Origin: Nematopogon swammerdamellus
Taxonomy: Eukaryota; Arthropoda; Insecta; Lepidoptera; Adelidae
Reading direction: 5' to 3'
Length of the DNA stretch: 64,000 bases
Assembly: GCA_946902875.1 (NCBI GenBank)
Contig: OX336344.1
Coordinates: 16,885,791 to 16,949,790 of the forward strand
Shown: piece by piece, positions 1-10,612 of the stretch
Layout of the letters: each line of letters starts with the position of its first letter
How positions within the stretch are numbered: position 1 is the first letter of the stretch
The notes under the pieces: generated by a model
What the model was told of the DNA's origin: nothing
The model's database searches: none
What the model saw: the letters and a program-made list of their open reading frames with translations, nothing else
Program-made: the position numbers and the translations under genes

Positions 1-340
1 ACTCGTGCTACGAGTATATCTACAGATTCACCCTTTCCTTCCAAGTAGTGTATTACCTTCTCTGCGATTGTATCGCATGTTATTATAATTTCTTGTTGAT
101 ATTTGCTTGCTCACGAAATTCATTCACCGAAACCGCAGCGTGCCGAGCAAACAGCGTACGATAACATTCGTTAGATTCCGGTTTGGTTTGTTTGTTTTCA
201 TCTGAACTGGGCTCCGCCGCGAGAAGAACAAAAATTCTCCGAAAATATTGCAAGGAACGAAACAAACTATACGAAGAGAAAATATGAATCTGCCGATCAC
301 GAGCTGGCATCATTTGCCGCTCGTGCGCAATGTTCGTGTC
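1..340. other. Unassigned AT-moderate sequence
   Basis: A minus-strand open frame of 76 codons (83-313) lies here, but I recognise nothing in it and it has no supporting context. The first bases (tgctacgagtatat) resemble the tgctacga repeats at 11640-11790. Confidence 0.4.
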
Positions 341-356
341 GGATAATTCTAAAAGG

Positions 357-413
357 TTTGGTGTACAAGCTTTTAGAAGGATTCAACCTAACCTTTTAAA
401 AGTTTGTACACCA
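357..413. repeat. Imperfect hairpin
   Basis: tggtgtacaagcttttag on the left is answered by cttttaaaagtttgtacacca on the right around an ~11-base loop. The arms pair over about 21 bases with a few mismatches. It may be a remnant of a small foldback element. Confidence 0.6.
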
Positions 414-544
414 TGGAGTTGTACCAAATCGCATACCAAATAGCATTCATAAAAATTTAATAACAGAAAGAACTTATAGAGAAAATTTAAACTAAAACTA
501 ACCTAAAACTAAACTTAGGAACCTATCTAACAAAATAAAACTAA

Positions 545-915
545 ACATGAACTTATAAATAAAATAATTCTTCTAGTTCAGCCGAGGCAACCATAGTCCC
601 TAGGACGCTTACAGCGTTCGCTCTTTGAATTTCTAGGCTTATGCGGCGTATGAAGAAAGCCTTGGTACGCACGTCACCGGACTTATCCACTAGCAATTTG
701 CTGATGGTTTCGACAAAAGCCAGTGCGACCGGTGACAACGCACCAAGGGTTTCCACCGCAAACCTAGAAACTCAACATCTCAACTCAACTAAAAACTCAA
801 AGAGGGTTTTTAGGGACTCATACTTTGTATTTTGTTAGCAGCTTTTGCTGCGGCCGCCCCGGCTGAACGCGAGGAAGCGGAGACATGGCAAGGCGCCAGC
901 GTATTGACGCAACAG
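545..915 (-). pseudogene. 3' end of a non-LTR retrotransposon ORF (conserved C-terminal tail)
   Basis: On the minus strand, 553-756 encodes a tail with the landmarks VETLGALSP, SGDVRTKA, RRISLEIQRAN and VLGTM, ending in FYL-stop. The same landmarks recur at 33567-33878 on the plus strand (VETLGAWSP, SGDRRARA, QRISLAMIQRGN, VMGTM). I associate this tail with the extreme C-terminus of some reverse-transcriptase ORFs, not with a host gene. Sequence upstream on the minus strand (757-910) aligns with the other copy but is frameshifted, so this is a decayed, 5'-truncated copy. AT-rich sequence beyond it (410-552) would be the 3' UTR. What is seen is the paralogy of the two tails; the LINE assignment is recall plus inference. 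Confidence 0.55.
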
Positions 916-958
916 CTTTTACTTTTGGCTTAAAAGTGGATAATTTTTGTATATCGTT

Positions 959-1062
959 TTAAGACAGACATCCGGCTGAGTCTGGCGCCGGAGGAGGGAG
1001 ATCGTTCCAGCACTTGGTGGCCGAGTGCCTAAAACTTTCACGGACTTTTGTAGTGGAATAAT
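959..1062 (-). pseudogene. C-terminal scrap of a LINE reverse transcriptase
   Basis: Minus-strand reading gives KVRESFRHSATKCWNDLPPP, which fits the S-x-x-T-x-x-x-WN-x-LP signature near the C-terminus of Jockey/CR1-type RT ORFs. The fragment is cut by the SINE-B copy that follows at 1068. Confidence 0.5.
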
Positions 1063-1067
1063 GAGAA

Positions 1068-1402
1068 TGCATACATAACAAACGCTTTATCCCGACAATC
1101 GGGGTAAGCAGAGTAGTCGGCGTTGTGCTGCAAGTGCTCCTGTAAATTACAGCACAACACCGACCACCACACTTAACATAAAAAAAATGACAAAGTTTTA
1201 GGACAAGATAATTATCTAGCAGCAAGTAATGCACGAAGACCCACCTGCTACATGACTCGGTGGAAGGACCGTGCCAAGGTGAAAGGTGGTTATCCTGTCG
1301 CCCATATGCACTGCATCTTGTCCTTATCCCTTAGTCGCCTTTTACGACATGCACGGGGAGAGATACAAAAGAGCTTTACATTTTAACTACCGACCCCACA
1401 CT
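1068..1402 (-). mobile_element. SINE-B copy
   Basis: Reads in reverse: tatcccgacaatcggggtaa near 1086, the complementary pair agcacaacaccgac / gttgtgctgcaag, then the start block with cccttagtcgccttttacg near 1325. Orientation '+' for this family is defined as gtaccggcc first and tgatatgta last. The copy is diverged. Confidence 0.75.
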
Positions 1403-1930
1403 GTACTGGAACTGGAATTCCAATTTAAGTATGTAAGAAATCTGATACCTATATCCGAATTTATTGGTTCAAAGCCACAATCAAGCTACCTAAATTTTTC
1501 GAGATTTGCTCAATTCCGAGGCAATATCATGGAAGATAAATGTTCAAAAAACCAAAAAGTAGGAACTAGAAGCCAACGAAAGACCGCACGTCGCGCGTCG
1601 ACCGTCACACAAGGCTGACCCAGAGGGACTCAGTTTTTGCCATTCAACTCTTAATTCCGACAAAACTACAAGCGAAGCAGATAAAACGATTTATGAGGGA
1701 ATGTGACAATTATTAACGACTTCATAAAGTTGCGTTACACCCTTTGGGATGAGAAATGTTTTTGTAAAACTTTCGAGAGGGTTGTTATTGTTATGGGAGT
1801 CAAAATTAATGTGATGTAACTTTTTGGGGTTTAAAGTGTGTAGGCCCTATATCACTGCTGAGTTAGCCTTTTCCACACCGTACATATGTACATACCTAGT
1901 TAAATATAATATTTTATTTGTCACTTTTAT
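1403..1930. other. Unassigned sequence
   Basis: No recognisable gene or family. A plus-strand frame of 110 codons runs through 1286-1618, but it begins inside SINE-B and shows no conserved motif. Confidence 0.4.
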
Positions 1931-1933
1931 TAT

Positions 1934-2601
1934 GAGTTGAAAGTTGCCCAGCGAGCAATGGAGCGAGCCATGCTGGGAATATCGCTACATTATATGGTGC
2001 GTAACGACGTAATTCGCCGACGGACCAATGTAGTCGATAGTAGACACCGGGTGGCTAATCTCAAGTGGCATTGGTCTGGGAACGTCAGCCGAAGACACGA
2101 TGACCGTTGGAGTAACCTTGTCCTACACGGTCGTGAACAGGAAAACGGAGTGTGGAAAGACCACCCGGGCGCCACGTGAGACGAAGACATCAAGTAGGCC
2201 GGCGGAAAGCAGTGGTTCCGTACCGCTGGAGGCCGGGAGGATCACACACACTGAATCCCTACAATCGGGGTGAGCAGAATAATCCGTGTTGTGCTGCAAG
2301 AACTCTGGTAAATTACAGCACAACACCGACCACCACGTTTCACAAAGTATTTGGACAAGATATCTATCAAGCAGCATGTAAGGCACGAAGGATGCTGCAT
2401 GACCAAGTGGAAGTACCGTGCCAAGGTGAGAGGTGGCGAGCCTGTCGCCCTTTAGCACGGCATCTTGCCCTTATCCCTTAGTCGCCTTTTACTATATGCA
2501 CGGGGAAGGATGCAGTGGGGCTATTCTTTTTACGTACCGGCCGGGAGGAATGGAGGAAAATTGGAGAGGCGTATGTACAGCTGTGGATGCATACACGCTG
2601 A
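1934..2601 (+). pseudogene. RTE-type LINE ORF, C-terminal fragment, split by SINE-B
   Basis: 1937-2179 encodes the typical tail of RTE-type endonuclease/RT ORFs: KVAQRAMERAMLGISL, then VRNDVIRRRT, LKWHWSGNVSRR and DDRW. The frame breaks after the ENGVW segment. After the SINE-B insertion (2243-2536) it resumes as EWRKIGEAYVQLWMHTR-stop, ending at 2601. The related tails at 39270-41065 and 50270-50715 show what the uninterrupted sequence looks like. The copy is 5'-truncated and frameshifted, and no RT catalytic core remains. Confidence 0.8.
2243..2536 (-). mobile_element. SINE-B copy with target-site duplication
   Basis: This copy sits inside the RTE tail. ggccgggagga occurs just before it (2231-2241) and just after it (2538-2548), and the related uninterrupted RTE copy at about 50325 (minus strand) carries the site once. 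That defines the element as about 294 bp running from tcacacacactgaatcc to ttctttttacgtacc. The TSD is about 7-11 bp, ambiguous because the element end also contains ggcc. Confidence 0.8.
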
Positions 2602-2667
2602 CTGGTTACACAATTTAGGAAGTTGATCCTGGTGAGGCTGTGGTCGTGCGTTAAATCCATTGGGTAA

Positions 2668-3054
2668 GGGTTAGTTAATGGCAGGTTTGATAGCAAATTG
2701 CTGGTAGTTATATCCTTTAGTTTAGGATGTTAGAAGAATATTAATGAAATAATTAGCCCGAGGAGATGAATACTTTTCGAGAAATTGTTATTTTTTTTTA
2801 ACAGGTGACTGGTCAGACATGCCTACTTTGCGGAAAAACTAAATTCACCGCCCGACATAACCTGTTAGTATGGCTATTCTCTAGAGTGTTTTTCCCCAGC
2901 GCTAGAGAAGAGGCAAGCGTAATTAGCTAATGAGAGCCATCGTACTTGTGTTTGGGGAGGAAGGGGGGAGGGAGGCAAATAACTTTTTCTGCTCCCTTCA
3001 TTGTTTTATAGGCATAATTTCTCATTTTCGCTCCCTTTTTAGAGGTACTTTGTA

Positions 3055-3086
<32 letters not shown>

Positions 3087-3203
3087 GCCCCCTAAATGGC
3101 CCCACCTCTTCTGGTGGGGCGGTTCATAAATCAATACACCATGCTCCCCCCCTCCCCCCCGCACCACCCCCTCCCCCCTCCGCCACCTGCCAGTAACTAA
3201 CCC
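2668..3203. mobile_element. Rep-X copy 1, TIR element with poly-C core
   Basis: Ends are inverted: gggttagttaatggcaggt on the left and, reversed, gggttagttactggcaggt on the right (one mismatch in 19). The interior holds a C-run of about 29 at 3058-3086 followed by more C-rich blocks. A second copy, inverted and interrupted, lies at 57398-58233. No coding capacity, so probably a non-autonomous DNA transposon; superfamily unknown. Confidence 0.7.
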
Positions 3204-3344
3204 CGCCCCAATCCATCGCTTATTTTCCCAAAGGGAGTGGGCGTTGAGTCCGTCGGCTACGGCCTGCGCCTTCTTTATCCCAAATCATTTCTGTCAACAG
3301 TTGTCAGGTTTCTAATTCCATGTACTATATAATGTTCCTTCTCC

Positions 3345-3410
3345 TACCGTACTAGGTGGTAGGACAAAGACGCCCTCATTTTTACCACCGCATCATATGA
3401 AGGTCGGTCG
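3345..3410 (+). mobile_element. SINE-A fragment
   Basis: tactaggtggtagg ... taccaccgcat ... aaggtcggtcga keeps the order of the SINE-A middle, with a short insertion. Confidence 0.5.
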
Positions 3411-3774
3411 ACACGTATATGAAAATAGTACGTGTTTACTGTTCACTTTAGTTAAACTAACACGTCCGCAATGGCGATCACTAATATTGTCACTTAGTTA
3501 TGAAAGTCTTTTAATTTAAATTTTCACCACACGTCACTCAGTGAAACAATTACAGCTTTGACATTTTCTGAACTAGGTAATTTAATTTTGGCTGCTTCCA
3601 AAAATGGATACCGCCAGTCCGGCGCGTCTTCTGTTTCCTAATGGAATTGCTTTTTAATTATTCAGCGATCGAAAACACTGGCATTGCAGTCTAAATTGTC
3701 TTCGTCAGTCGATATTAGAATGCGGGGTTATGTTTGCCTTTGCCACAAGATTTCTTATGGAAACTGTTAGGTAT
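3411..3774. other. Unassigned sequence
   Basis: Nothing recognised on either strand. Confidence 0.4.
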
Positions 3775-3885
3775 GTTCGGCTAAACCATCTGTTAAACCC
3801 GTCAGCCCATTAAGGTTCCATGAGGCTTCCCTTTGGTTGTGTCGGCTTCACTGAACTGGACAACGGAGATTCAAATAATACTTAT
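3775..3885 (-). mobile_element. Decayed SINE-A fragment
   Basis: gtcagcccat, ttccatgaggcttccctttg and ggcttcactgaactggac occur in SINE-A order but with deletions. Confidence 0.5.
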
Positions 3886-4041
3886 ACAAAAACAGACACA
3901 TAGGTGAAATGTCGCGCAGTGCTCAGCGCTCCGGGTAACAAAGTCAAATTTGTGAGCAGCTTAGTGCAAGGTGAAACATTCCGACAGGTATTCTGACAAC
4001 GAGCAAATATTACGTAACGTACTCATAACGTTCTACGATTT

Positions 4042-4320
4042 TTAACCTCCGACGAAAAAAGAGGGGTGTTATAAGTTTAACGTGTGTGAGGATGTGTATG
4101 GGCCTGTGTTGGTGTCTGTCTGTGGCATCGTAGCTCCCAAACGTATGGACCGATTTTGATGCGGTTAATTTGATTAGAAATCTGATTTAATCGGATAAAT
4201 AAAATATAAAAACACAGGTATTTAGTGAGCGGTCCCCCGATTCCTTTAAGTAAATGTTAATTATTTTTTACTTTTTAAGGGTCGGGAGTTTTAAATTTGT
4301 AATTTAACTTTTTAATAACG
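4042..4320 (+). mobile_element. Rep-D copy
   Basis: Starts tttttaacctccgacgaaaa, passes a GT-rich stretch and ctgtggcatcgtagctccca, and ends at the complementary block aagggtcgggag...aatttaact. Other copies: 34943, 35476, 45264 (plus) and 47758, 48900, 51878 (minus). The family has no coding capacity and I recognise it as a common lepidopteran interspersed repeat. Confidence 0.65.
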
Positions 4321-4384
4321 TTAGTTTGAAACTGCTTTCTACGCTTGCATTGTACGCCCCCATATACCTGACGGGGGGTGGACG

Positions 4385-4575
4385 GTCGGTCTTAGCTCGA
4401 ACGCTAGATCTGAAGATCGGAGGTTCGAATCCGGCCGACAGCACCAGTGTTTTTCTGATGGAAAACATGCATACCTGCAGCTGCTGCTTCACCGTTCGGA
4501 ACCAATAAACCCTTGCCACTTGCAGGTGGTACGCTCAAATCGTAGCCAACTGGGTTAATACCACCGCATTTTTTA
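4385..4575 (+). mobile_element. tRNA-Phe-like SINE head joined to SINE-C fragment
   Basis: 4385-4439 pairs as an acceptor stem (gtcggtc / ggccgac) and contains ctgaaga, the tRNA-Phe(GAA) anticodon loop, plus a B box ggttcgaatcc. The D arm is shortened (agctcgaacgct), so it is not a functional tRNA. It continues with SINE-C-like sequence: tttttctgatg, ctgcttcaccgttcggaacc and tgggttaataccaccgca. Confidence 0.6.
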
Positions 4576-4579
4576 CCTT

Positions 4580-5560
4580 TCTTATTATTTTTATTGTCAA
4601 AAATAATTTCTACTTCAAACACTTTTAAAACCTGCAATCTGTTCCAGTCGAGACCTAATAGACATTAACTCATTTTTATCATTGTAACTTGACAGGTTTC
4701 CTCACCGGACATACATACAATATGTATGTGGTGCTTTCTATAAACAATTTGTATGGTTTTTAGTTTTGATAGGTAAAAAAATATCAAAAAAAAAGGTCAG
4801 CTCTTAAATCCGAGAGAGGTTTTGTATTGTATTGTGTATTGATCATTCATATGGCAGTTAGACTGTACTCGAACTTGTCACAATTTGTTCTATCCGGTTC
4901 GATTACACGGATTATACGGTTTATTGCTATATCCGCAGCTAGAATGTCGTATTCGCACATCCGAGAGTTCATTCCCATAAAAAAAACGTCGCAAGTGATT
5001 TTTCTCCAAAACACCTCCAAAACTACAATAATAATAATTTAATAAATTGTCACAATATATTTTTCGTATTCAATTAATAGGGGTTTATGCAAAAAACACA
5101 AAAATGTCGCATTTTTGCTCTCGAAAACAACGAAAATGTTGAAAACCCCCACATTTTTTGTCCGATTTGTTCTGTTACCTAAAGCCGTAATTAATTGTAC
5201 GTTGCGACTAGCGTGTTTGTTACGTAATATTTGATTAACGTCTAAACAAAATAAAAACACAACGACTTCGCAGGACGTGCGAGAGTCAGTCTAGTTCTGA
5301 CTTTTTTGCTATTTTTAATTAAATCGACGGATCTTTTTCACCTTCGTTCGTGCTTATCGGTTGGTTTTGCTAATTTTGTAGTTCATAAGCTTGCTACGAA
5401 CTTAATATTAGTAGGTAGGCACCTGTCGCCAGTGACTTTTTATCGAATTACCTTTTTCTCCCGGCTTCGTTCGCATCTAATTCTATTATAAAAAATACCT
5501 AAGTAAATTGAGGTAACATTAATAACTAAAACAATGGGTTCATAGTATACTGTGTTATGT
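4580..5560. other. Unassigned AT-rich sequence
   Basis: Frames of 60-75 codons occur on both strands (for example 4827-5042, 5039-5260) but none shows a domain or splice context. I see no repeat shared with the rest of the window. Confidence 0.4.
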
Positions 5561-5613
5561 TTATGCGATGGCGGCGGCGCGAGTGCAAGGAGTCCGGCCG
5601 CTCGCGATCGACT

Positions 5614-5811
5614 GTACCCTAATCACGAGATTTAACCTACACCGCGTACTACGCTACGCCCCGTGTTCTCCGCATCATTTTGTATGGAGAAACGGAGCAG
5701 CGCCTCTAGTGATAGATTTGCGAACTTCGTTTCTCCATACAAAATGATGCGGAGAACACGGCGTAGCGTAGTACGCGGTGTAGGTTTGGTTAAATCTCGT
5801 CATTAGGGTAC
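5614..5811. mobile_element. Foldback MITE, copy 1
   Basis: Two ~80-bp arms face each other around a short centre (gcagcgcctctagtgatag). Each arm carries gtaccctaatcacgagat at the outside and tccgcatcattttgtatgg at the inside. The second copy is at 57754-57947. TA flanks both ends, which would suit a TA duplication, but the palindrome gtac makes this ambiguous. Confidence 0.75.
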
Positions 5812-6129
5812 TGGTCTCAACTCGGTGGAGCCATGCCCGTTGCCGGAGTAAGTACTCTAGTAGAATACCTTAATACTAGCTCACTGGATGTGCTGAGTAA
5901 TTTTTATTCATAGGTGATGTATTGTACAGTACTGGGCAAAGACTTCTCTAGTGACGTTTTGTTGTGTTTCTCTTGTCTATGCGTAGTTAGCACAGATGGA
6001 TAGCAATGAGCAGAGAAGTGTTTCGTACATTTTACATGGGGCGAAGGCAGTACTGACATGAAAGATGCAATATTCGCTAAGTCGTCAACTCAGCTATAAT
6101 ACCCATGCAAACAATTAGCTGCTTAATTT

Positions 6130-6428
6130 AGGTTTCCGTATCCCGTACGGAAGCCTATTACTAAGCCTACGCCGTCTGTCTGTCTGTCTGTCTATATGTC
6201 CGTCCGTCCGTCTGTCCGAGGGCTGTATCTCTTGAACCGTAATAGGTAGCCGGTTGAAATTTTCACAGAATACCTATGTGTTATTATGGCGGATATAACA
6301 AAAAATAATAAAAAATAAAAAAAAAAATTAAGGAGGGTTCCCATACAAGAAACGTGCTTTTTTCAATGTTTTTTTTTTATGGAAACCTCGGTGCGCGTGT
6401 CCCACTCGCACTTGGCCGGTTTTTTTTT
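6130..6428 (+). mobile_element. Rep-E copy ('gggttccgta' repeat)
   Basis: Runs from tttccgtatcccgtacggaa through a gtctgtctgt microsatellite, ggctgtatctcttgaacc, aggtagccggttgaaattt and catacaagaaacgtgc to cactcgcacttggccggttt. This order is repeated in all Rep-E copies. No coding capacity. Confidence 0.7.
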
Positions 6429-6429
6429 A

Positions 6430-7110
6430 ATTTTGCAGGGTAACTGACAGAAAGACAGACACCATTTGAATTTTATAATAGTAGTGATTATTTTTGAGAA
6501 ATGTATGTAACTCAGTTTTTTTTTTGTAAAGTTTTTTTTTGTAAGGTTTTTAAAATTGCAATGTTGTGCTATTCACGAAGTAAAATAGCAATTTGAGAAT
6601 AGTTGGATCGATCGATGAAACTAATAATTTTCCTATTTTAATATACACAATTTATTATATTTTCATACAAATTCTGACAATTACTCGAAAAAGTTCAAAA
6701 TCTCTTTTTGACCAAATGTCGAAATATGTATGCAAATTCAATACAATTTGTATACAAACATATCGCGTATTCGTTATATCTATCGATCCAAGTCTTTCAA
6801 ATAAATAGCTACGTCGTAAATAGTGCGAAATATCACAATTATTTGCAGATACGTGGTTTTGACTGGTCCTAGGGCCTTCAACTTTTAAGCTAAAGTGACG
6901 TGTAGACGTCTGGAAAGTGTTGCATATAAAGTTGAATGGTCTAGATAGACTTGTCGGCCGTACCTCTTAGCGAATTGTACTCGTAGTATGTAGGTCGGCG
7001 CTTAATTCGATTTCAACTTGTTTGGAGCAACTTGTTTGAAACATCGTAGAGAGAGGAGGAGCTGTTTAACGCGATCCCGCCGTCCCCTTTCCACCTCCGC
7101 ACCACGCGCA
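6430..7110. other. Unassigned AT-rich sequence
   Basis: No repeat shared with other parts of the window and no supportable gene. Confidence 0.4.
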
Positions 7111-7118
7111 CTGGGCAG

Positions 7119-7375
7119 CATCCCTATACGCTGGACTTACTGCGGATGCGTACCAATCGATTCTGCAGGTTTTCTTTAGAGAACCGGTAAACTCTGGAAC
7201 GCTCTCCATGCTCATATATTCCCCCCCAAAGTACAGTCTCGGGTCCTTCAAGAGGGGCGTAAATGGGGACCTGTCAGGCCGGCATGCCATTCGCAATCCC
7301 TGAATACGACCGAATGTCCATCGGCGCCGTTGGACACTTCATGGGTGCCTCGACGCCATATGTCGTGCTTACAAT
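7119..7375 (+). pseudogene. Jockey/CR1-type RT ORF, C-terminal fragment
   Basis: A plus-strand frame reads KYSLGSFKRGVNGDLSGRHA before a stop at about 7303. The SLGSFKxxVNxxL pattern is typical of the end of Jockey/CR1-group ORFs. Upstream in the same frame LQVFFREP...NSGTLS is a decayed version of the SFFxRTxxLWNxLP block. No catalytic core remains. Confidence 0.6.
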
Positions 7376-7633
7376 AAAAAAAAGAGAGAGGTAGAGAAAA
7401 AGAGACGGGCCAGCCTATAGTGAATAGTGCGCTGGACGGACTGTCATGCGTGATATCGGAGGTAAGAACCCCGTTTGCAGACAAAGTGTTTTTCGCATTT
7501 TCGAATCGAAAAATCGAAGCCTTACCAATGCTGAACCAAGATATTGTGTGAATTTGTTTTAACTGCTCATAACAAAGACTGAGTTCCGATAATTCAGCGC
7601 CCACTTAGTGCTAAGAATAACGTTTTGTGACAG
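7376..7633. other. Unassigned sequence
   Basis: Purine-rich at 7375-7410, otherwise featureless. The frame at 7248-7604 is not supported by any motif. Confidence 0.4.
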
Positions 7634-7852
7634 ATGGTTTAACCCGCCCGGGTTCGTACCACCGCACTGAATGAAACGTCGTCGGTCGAAACGGCTATGT
7701 AAATAGTTTGTGTTTTCCGACCAGTTCAGTGTAGCCGGCACGATCAAAGGGGGAAGCACTGACATGGCACCTAGTTCACCCGGTGTTATGGGCTGACATC
7801 ACGGACGTTGTAGGTGATGTAGCCAACCGTGTCAGTTACCATAAAAAAAAAA
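7634..7852 (+). mobile_element. SINE-A copy, 5'-truncated
   Basis: Runs from tttaacccgcccgggtt through gaatgaaacg, gtgtagccggcacgatcaa and ggtgttatgggctgacatca to the A-rich end gttaccataaaaaaaaaa. The pol III head is missing. Confidence 0.8.
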
Positions 7853-7974
7853 GATGTGTACGCCGAAACTTCCACATAACTTTCTTTCTAACACTTGATA
7901 GGCACTTAAGTAGAATTTGATGGAGGATTTGTCTGCCGGAATAGAGGTCACGTACAAGCAAACGTTGCTTGGGA

Positions 7975-8110
7975 CGACCAATCCCGGCTAGGTAGACAGA
8001 CAAGCTAAAAAACGTTGCCGAGAGTGGATGAATGAGAAGAGCGGAAGACCGCGTGTGGTGGCGTGCCTTGGGAGAGGCCTATGTCCAGCTGTGAACCGTA
8101 ACGGGCTAAT
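7975..8110 (+). pseudogene. RTE-type LINE tail
   Basis: A plus-strand frame ends EDRVWWRALGEAYVQL-stop near 8093, matching the WRxxGEAYVQQWT end of the RTE copies elsewhere in the window. It is followed by accgtaacgggctaatta and an ATA-rich tail. Confidence 0.6.
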
Positions 8111-8149
8111 TATCATATATATATAAATATAATAATAATAAAATGCGAA

Positions 8150-8410
8150 AAAAAGAACAAGATGCCGTGCTAAAGGGCGACAGGCTCGCCACCTCTCACC
8201 TTGTGACGGTACTTCCACCGAGTCATGCAGCAGGTGGGTTTTCGTGCCTTACTTGCTGCTTGATCGATTGAATCTTGTTCGAATACTGTGCGAAACGTGG
8301 TGGCCGGTGTTGTGCTGTAATTTACCAGAGTTCTTGCAGCACAACACTGATTACTATGCTTACCCCGTTTTTCGGGATTCAGCGTGTGTGATATGTATGT
8401 ATATGTATGT
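8150..8410 (+). mobile_element. SINE-B copy
   Basis: Contains gatgccgtgctaaagggcga, the cacctctcaccttg block, cagcaggtgggttttcgtgc, cttgcagcacaacactgat and the end gtgtgtgatatgtatgta. The first ~70 bases of the family are missing. Confidence 0.8.
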
Positions 8411-8504
8411 AAAATGCGAAATAAAGAATATAGAATAATAAAATATTTCTTTATTCAGGTTTTCAGTCCTAAAATTATATAATTTCGTCAAATCAATTAA
8501 AGGT

Positions 8505-8735
8505 GCTTTACTAGGTGGGAGGTTCCATTGTAGCCGTACTGGGTTGGTACCACCGTACTGGATGTAAGATGCCCGCATAGCAGCCTCGTTTGTGTTCTCC
8601 TCTAGTCCAGTATAGCCAGCAATCCCGGGAAGTCTCCGGTATGGCACCTGCCTTCTCGGAGGTGATATTGTCTGGTTGGAGCATGTGCTTTGGCCCCTCC
8701 GACTCCGCCACTCATACCGGATTACATAAAAAAAA
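8505..8735 (+). mobile_element. SINE-C copy, head missing
   Basis: From tactaggtgggaggtt through tgggttggtaccaccgtact, tccggtatggcacctgc and gagcatgtgctttggcccc to the tail cataccggattacataaaaa. It shares the block around 'ggttggtaccaccg' with SINE-A but has its own 3' half. Confidence 0.8.
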
Positions 8736-8844
8736 TTAAAAGCTAAAACAGACTAAAATTAACATAAAACATATGATGAGCGCACATTTCAGTATCGGTC
8801 CTTGTCAGTCTCTCAAGGAGCTTGCTTTTGCTTTAATTTTACGT

Positions 8845-8932
8845 ACTATAGCGCAGTACTGACCGCGCCCAGGTGTGCTTCTGATCACGACCGAAAGTCG
8901 ACCGATCGCACCACTGAGCTAACGAGGTTGAC
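8845..8932 (-). mobile_element. Remnant of a SINE-A head
   Basis: cagtactgaccgcgcccag (5S-like, reverse) and caccactgagctaacgagg (tRNA-like box A, reverse) are still in SINE-A order. Confidence 0.55.
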
Positions 8933-9029
8933 ATTTAATTTAGTTTTAGATTTATGTTTCTGTATAATATAATATTTTTTTTGTTCTGTTGTTTCAATAC
9001 TATTTAAATATCATCATTCATAGGTATAC

Positions 9030-9310
9030 CTTTCGGCCCATTTAACCGAGAGATAAAATAATATAAAGTGCCTGTCAGAACCTGATGTCAACGCAGACTT
9101 TAAACCCACAATACTGTCGTTTGAATTTGGAACGGGAGCGGCGCGATGCAGGCCGCGGCAGGAAATCGCATCTGGCGGCGGCGCCACCGGAAATGGCCGC
9201 TGAAGAGAGTTTCGGTAACTTGCGGCTAACTTCCGGTTTGAGTTTCCCGAGCGCTTCCCGAAAGGCTCAGCGCCATCTGGCGTACGGCTCATCGCATTAG
9301 ATATTGACGC
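9030..9310. other. GC-rich segment with overlapping open frames
   Basis: 9085-9300 (plus, 71 codons) and 9014-9325 (minus, 103 codons) are both open, as expected from GC-rich composition. Neither has a domain I recognise. It could be an old exon or part of an unlisted repeat. Confidence 0.3.
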
Positions 9311-10138
9311 CGCTATTTTCGACAAGGGATCGTTAGAGGATTATACGTACCAATTTTATCGTGTAGGCATATAATTTATATTCTCATTCATGTTTTTATT
9401 CATTCATTTACACATCCATAAAGCGGCGGATGGCCGAGTGGTTTGGGCATCGGCTTCTCATGCGAGAGGTCCAAGGTTCGAATCCGGTCGGCGTGTACCA
9501 ATGAGTTTTTTCTGATGAAAAAATTTACGTTCATACCATGCAGCCAGAGCACAAATGATCTTTATCGCGTCGATAAAACTATGTATAGACATTTAACCCT
9601 ATGTGCTGTAGATATAAATTCTTTATCTTGCGACCGTAGCACAGACAATGCTATATCGAGCGTCGGGTGCTAAAACATATCCACCCCATAGACAAAAATA
9701 GATAAGATGATGTTATATCGATTTATGCGAGCACAAACAAATTTTATCCCATATTGTCAATGACGTTTGACGTTTGAAACGATATATTATATCGTATCCA
9801 TCGTTAGGGTAAGATAAACCCGCAATCGAAAACGAACATCCAATCTGTCGTATTTAACAGTGTATTTTCTCATCTCAACTTACCAATTGCTCAAATGGCT
9901 CAAGCTTTTATGAATCTGTGGATGGTTCGGAGACATCGACAAGCTCAAATGATAAGACTCTATGGTAATCACATTGGAGACTTTCATCTCATCGGTATGA
10001 TAATTTTTTTTTCTATTAATGAGATACATGCTGGTTTTTATGAATAAGTAATAATGAACGACACAAACATAGTTTTAAAATGTTTATTTTTATTTGTTAT
10101 TAATACTATTATAAAAACATTATTTATTAATTATTAGG

Positions 10139-10208
10139 GTTCATTCTCTTGACTCGGCTAACCATTCTCTTGACTCGGCGAACCAATCCCTTGACTCGGC
10201 GAACCATT
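10139..10208. repeat. 21-bp tandem repeat, three units
   Basis: tctcttgactcggcgaacca repeats three times with single-base changes. The period is a codon multiple: the minus strand reads WFAESRD, WFAESRE, WLAESRE and then stops, preceded by a possible splice acceptor (aaaaatttcag). Confidence 0.8.
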
Positions 10209-10432
10209 CTGCATCAGCATCTGAAATTTTTATAATAAAGTTAAGTACATATTTAAGTACCGATAAAAATGTTGAAAACAGGAAGAAATCTTGAATAATT
10301 TTATTCTCTAGGTGACTCCGGCAACGCTGCACCCAGGACGTACCCTTATACTTCACTGTTCGCAAAGTTATTAAATATATACCACTGCACGTTTGTTTTT
10401 ATGTTTTTTCAATCAAAATGTGGTAGTGTTTT

Positions 10433-10612
10433 CATTTTACGAAGGCACGAGGTGTATGAGGTAGGAAGTGGTGGTTCGGCGGAGCGATGCGGAGACGTGT
10501 AGAACATGTGTACCGACCGGCCACCGACCGAGTTCGTTCTCTACTGAGCTCCGCGCTATCGCCTGTCGCACCAATTCCTACCTCGTACCCCTCGTGCCTT
10601 CGTAAAATGCAC
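10433..10612. mobile_element. Palindromic MITE
   Basis: cattttacgaaggcacgagg at the left is answered by cctcgtgccttcgtaaaatg at the right, with pairing continuing through gaggtaggaa / ttcctacctc. Total arm length is about 38 bp. It is nested in the 9550-11097 insertion. Confidence 0.75.

Noticed and set aside
4385..4439. Functional tRNA-Phe gene
   Set aside because: The D arm is shortened and it continues directly into SINE sequence without a terminator.
9431..9495. Functional tRNA gene with box A and box B
   Set aside because: It is the head of SINE-C, present with the same downstream sequence at 37796-38195.
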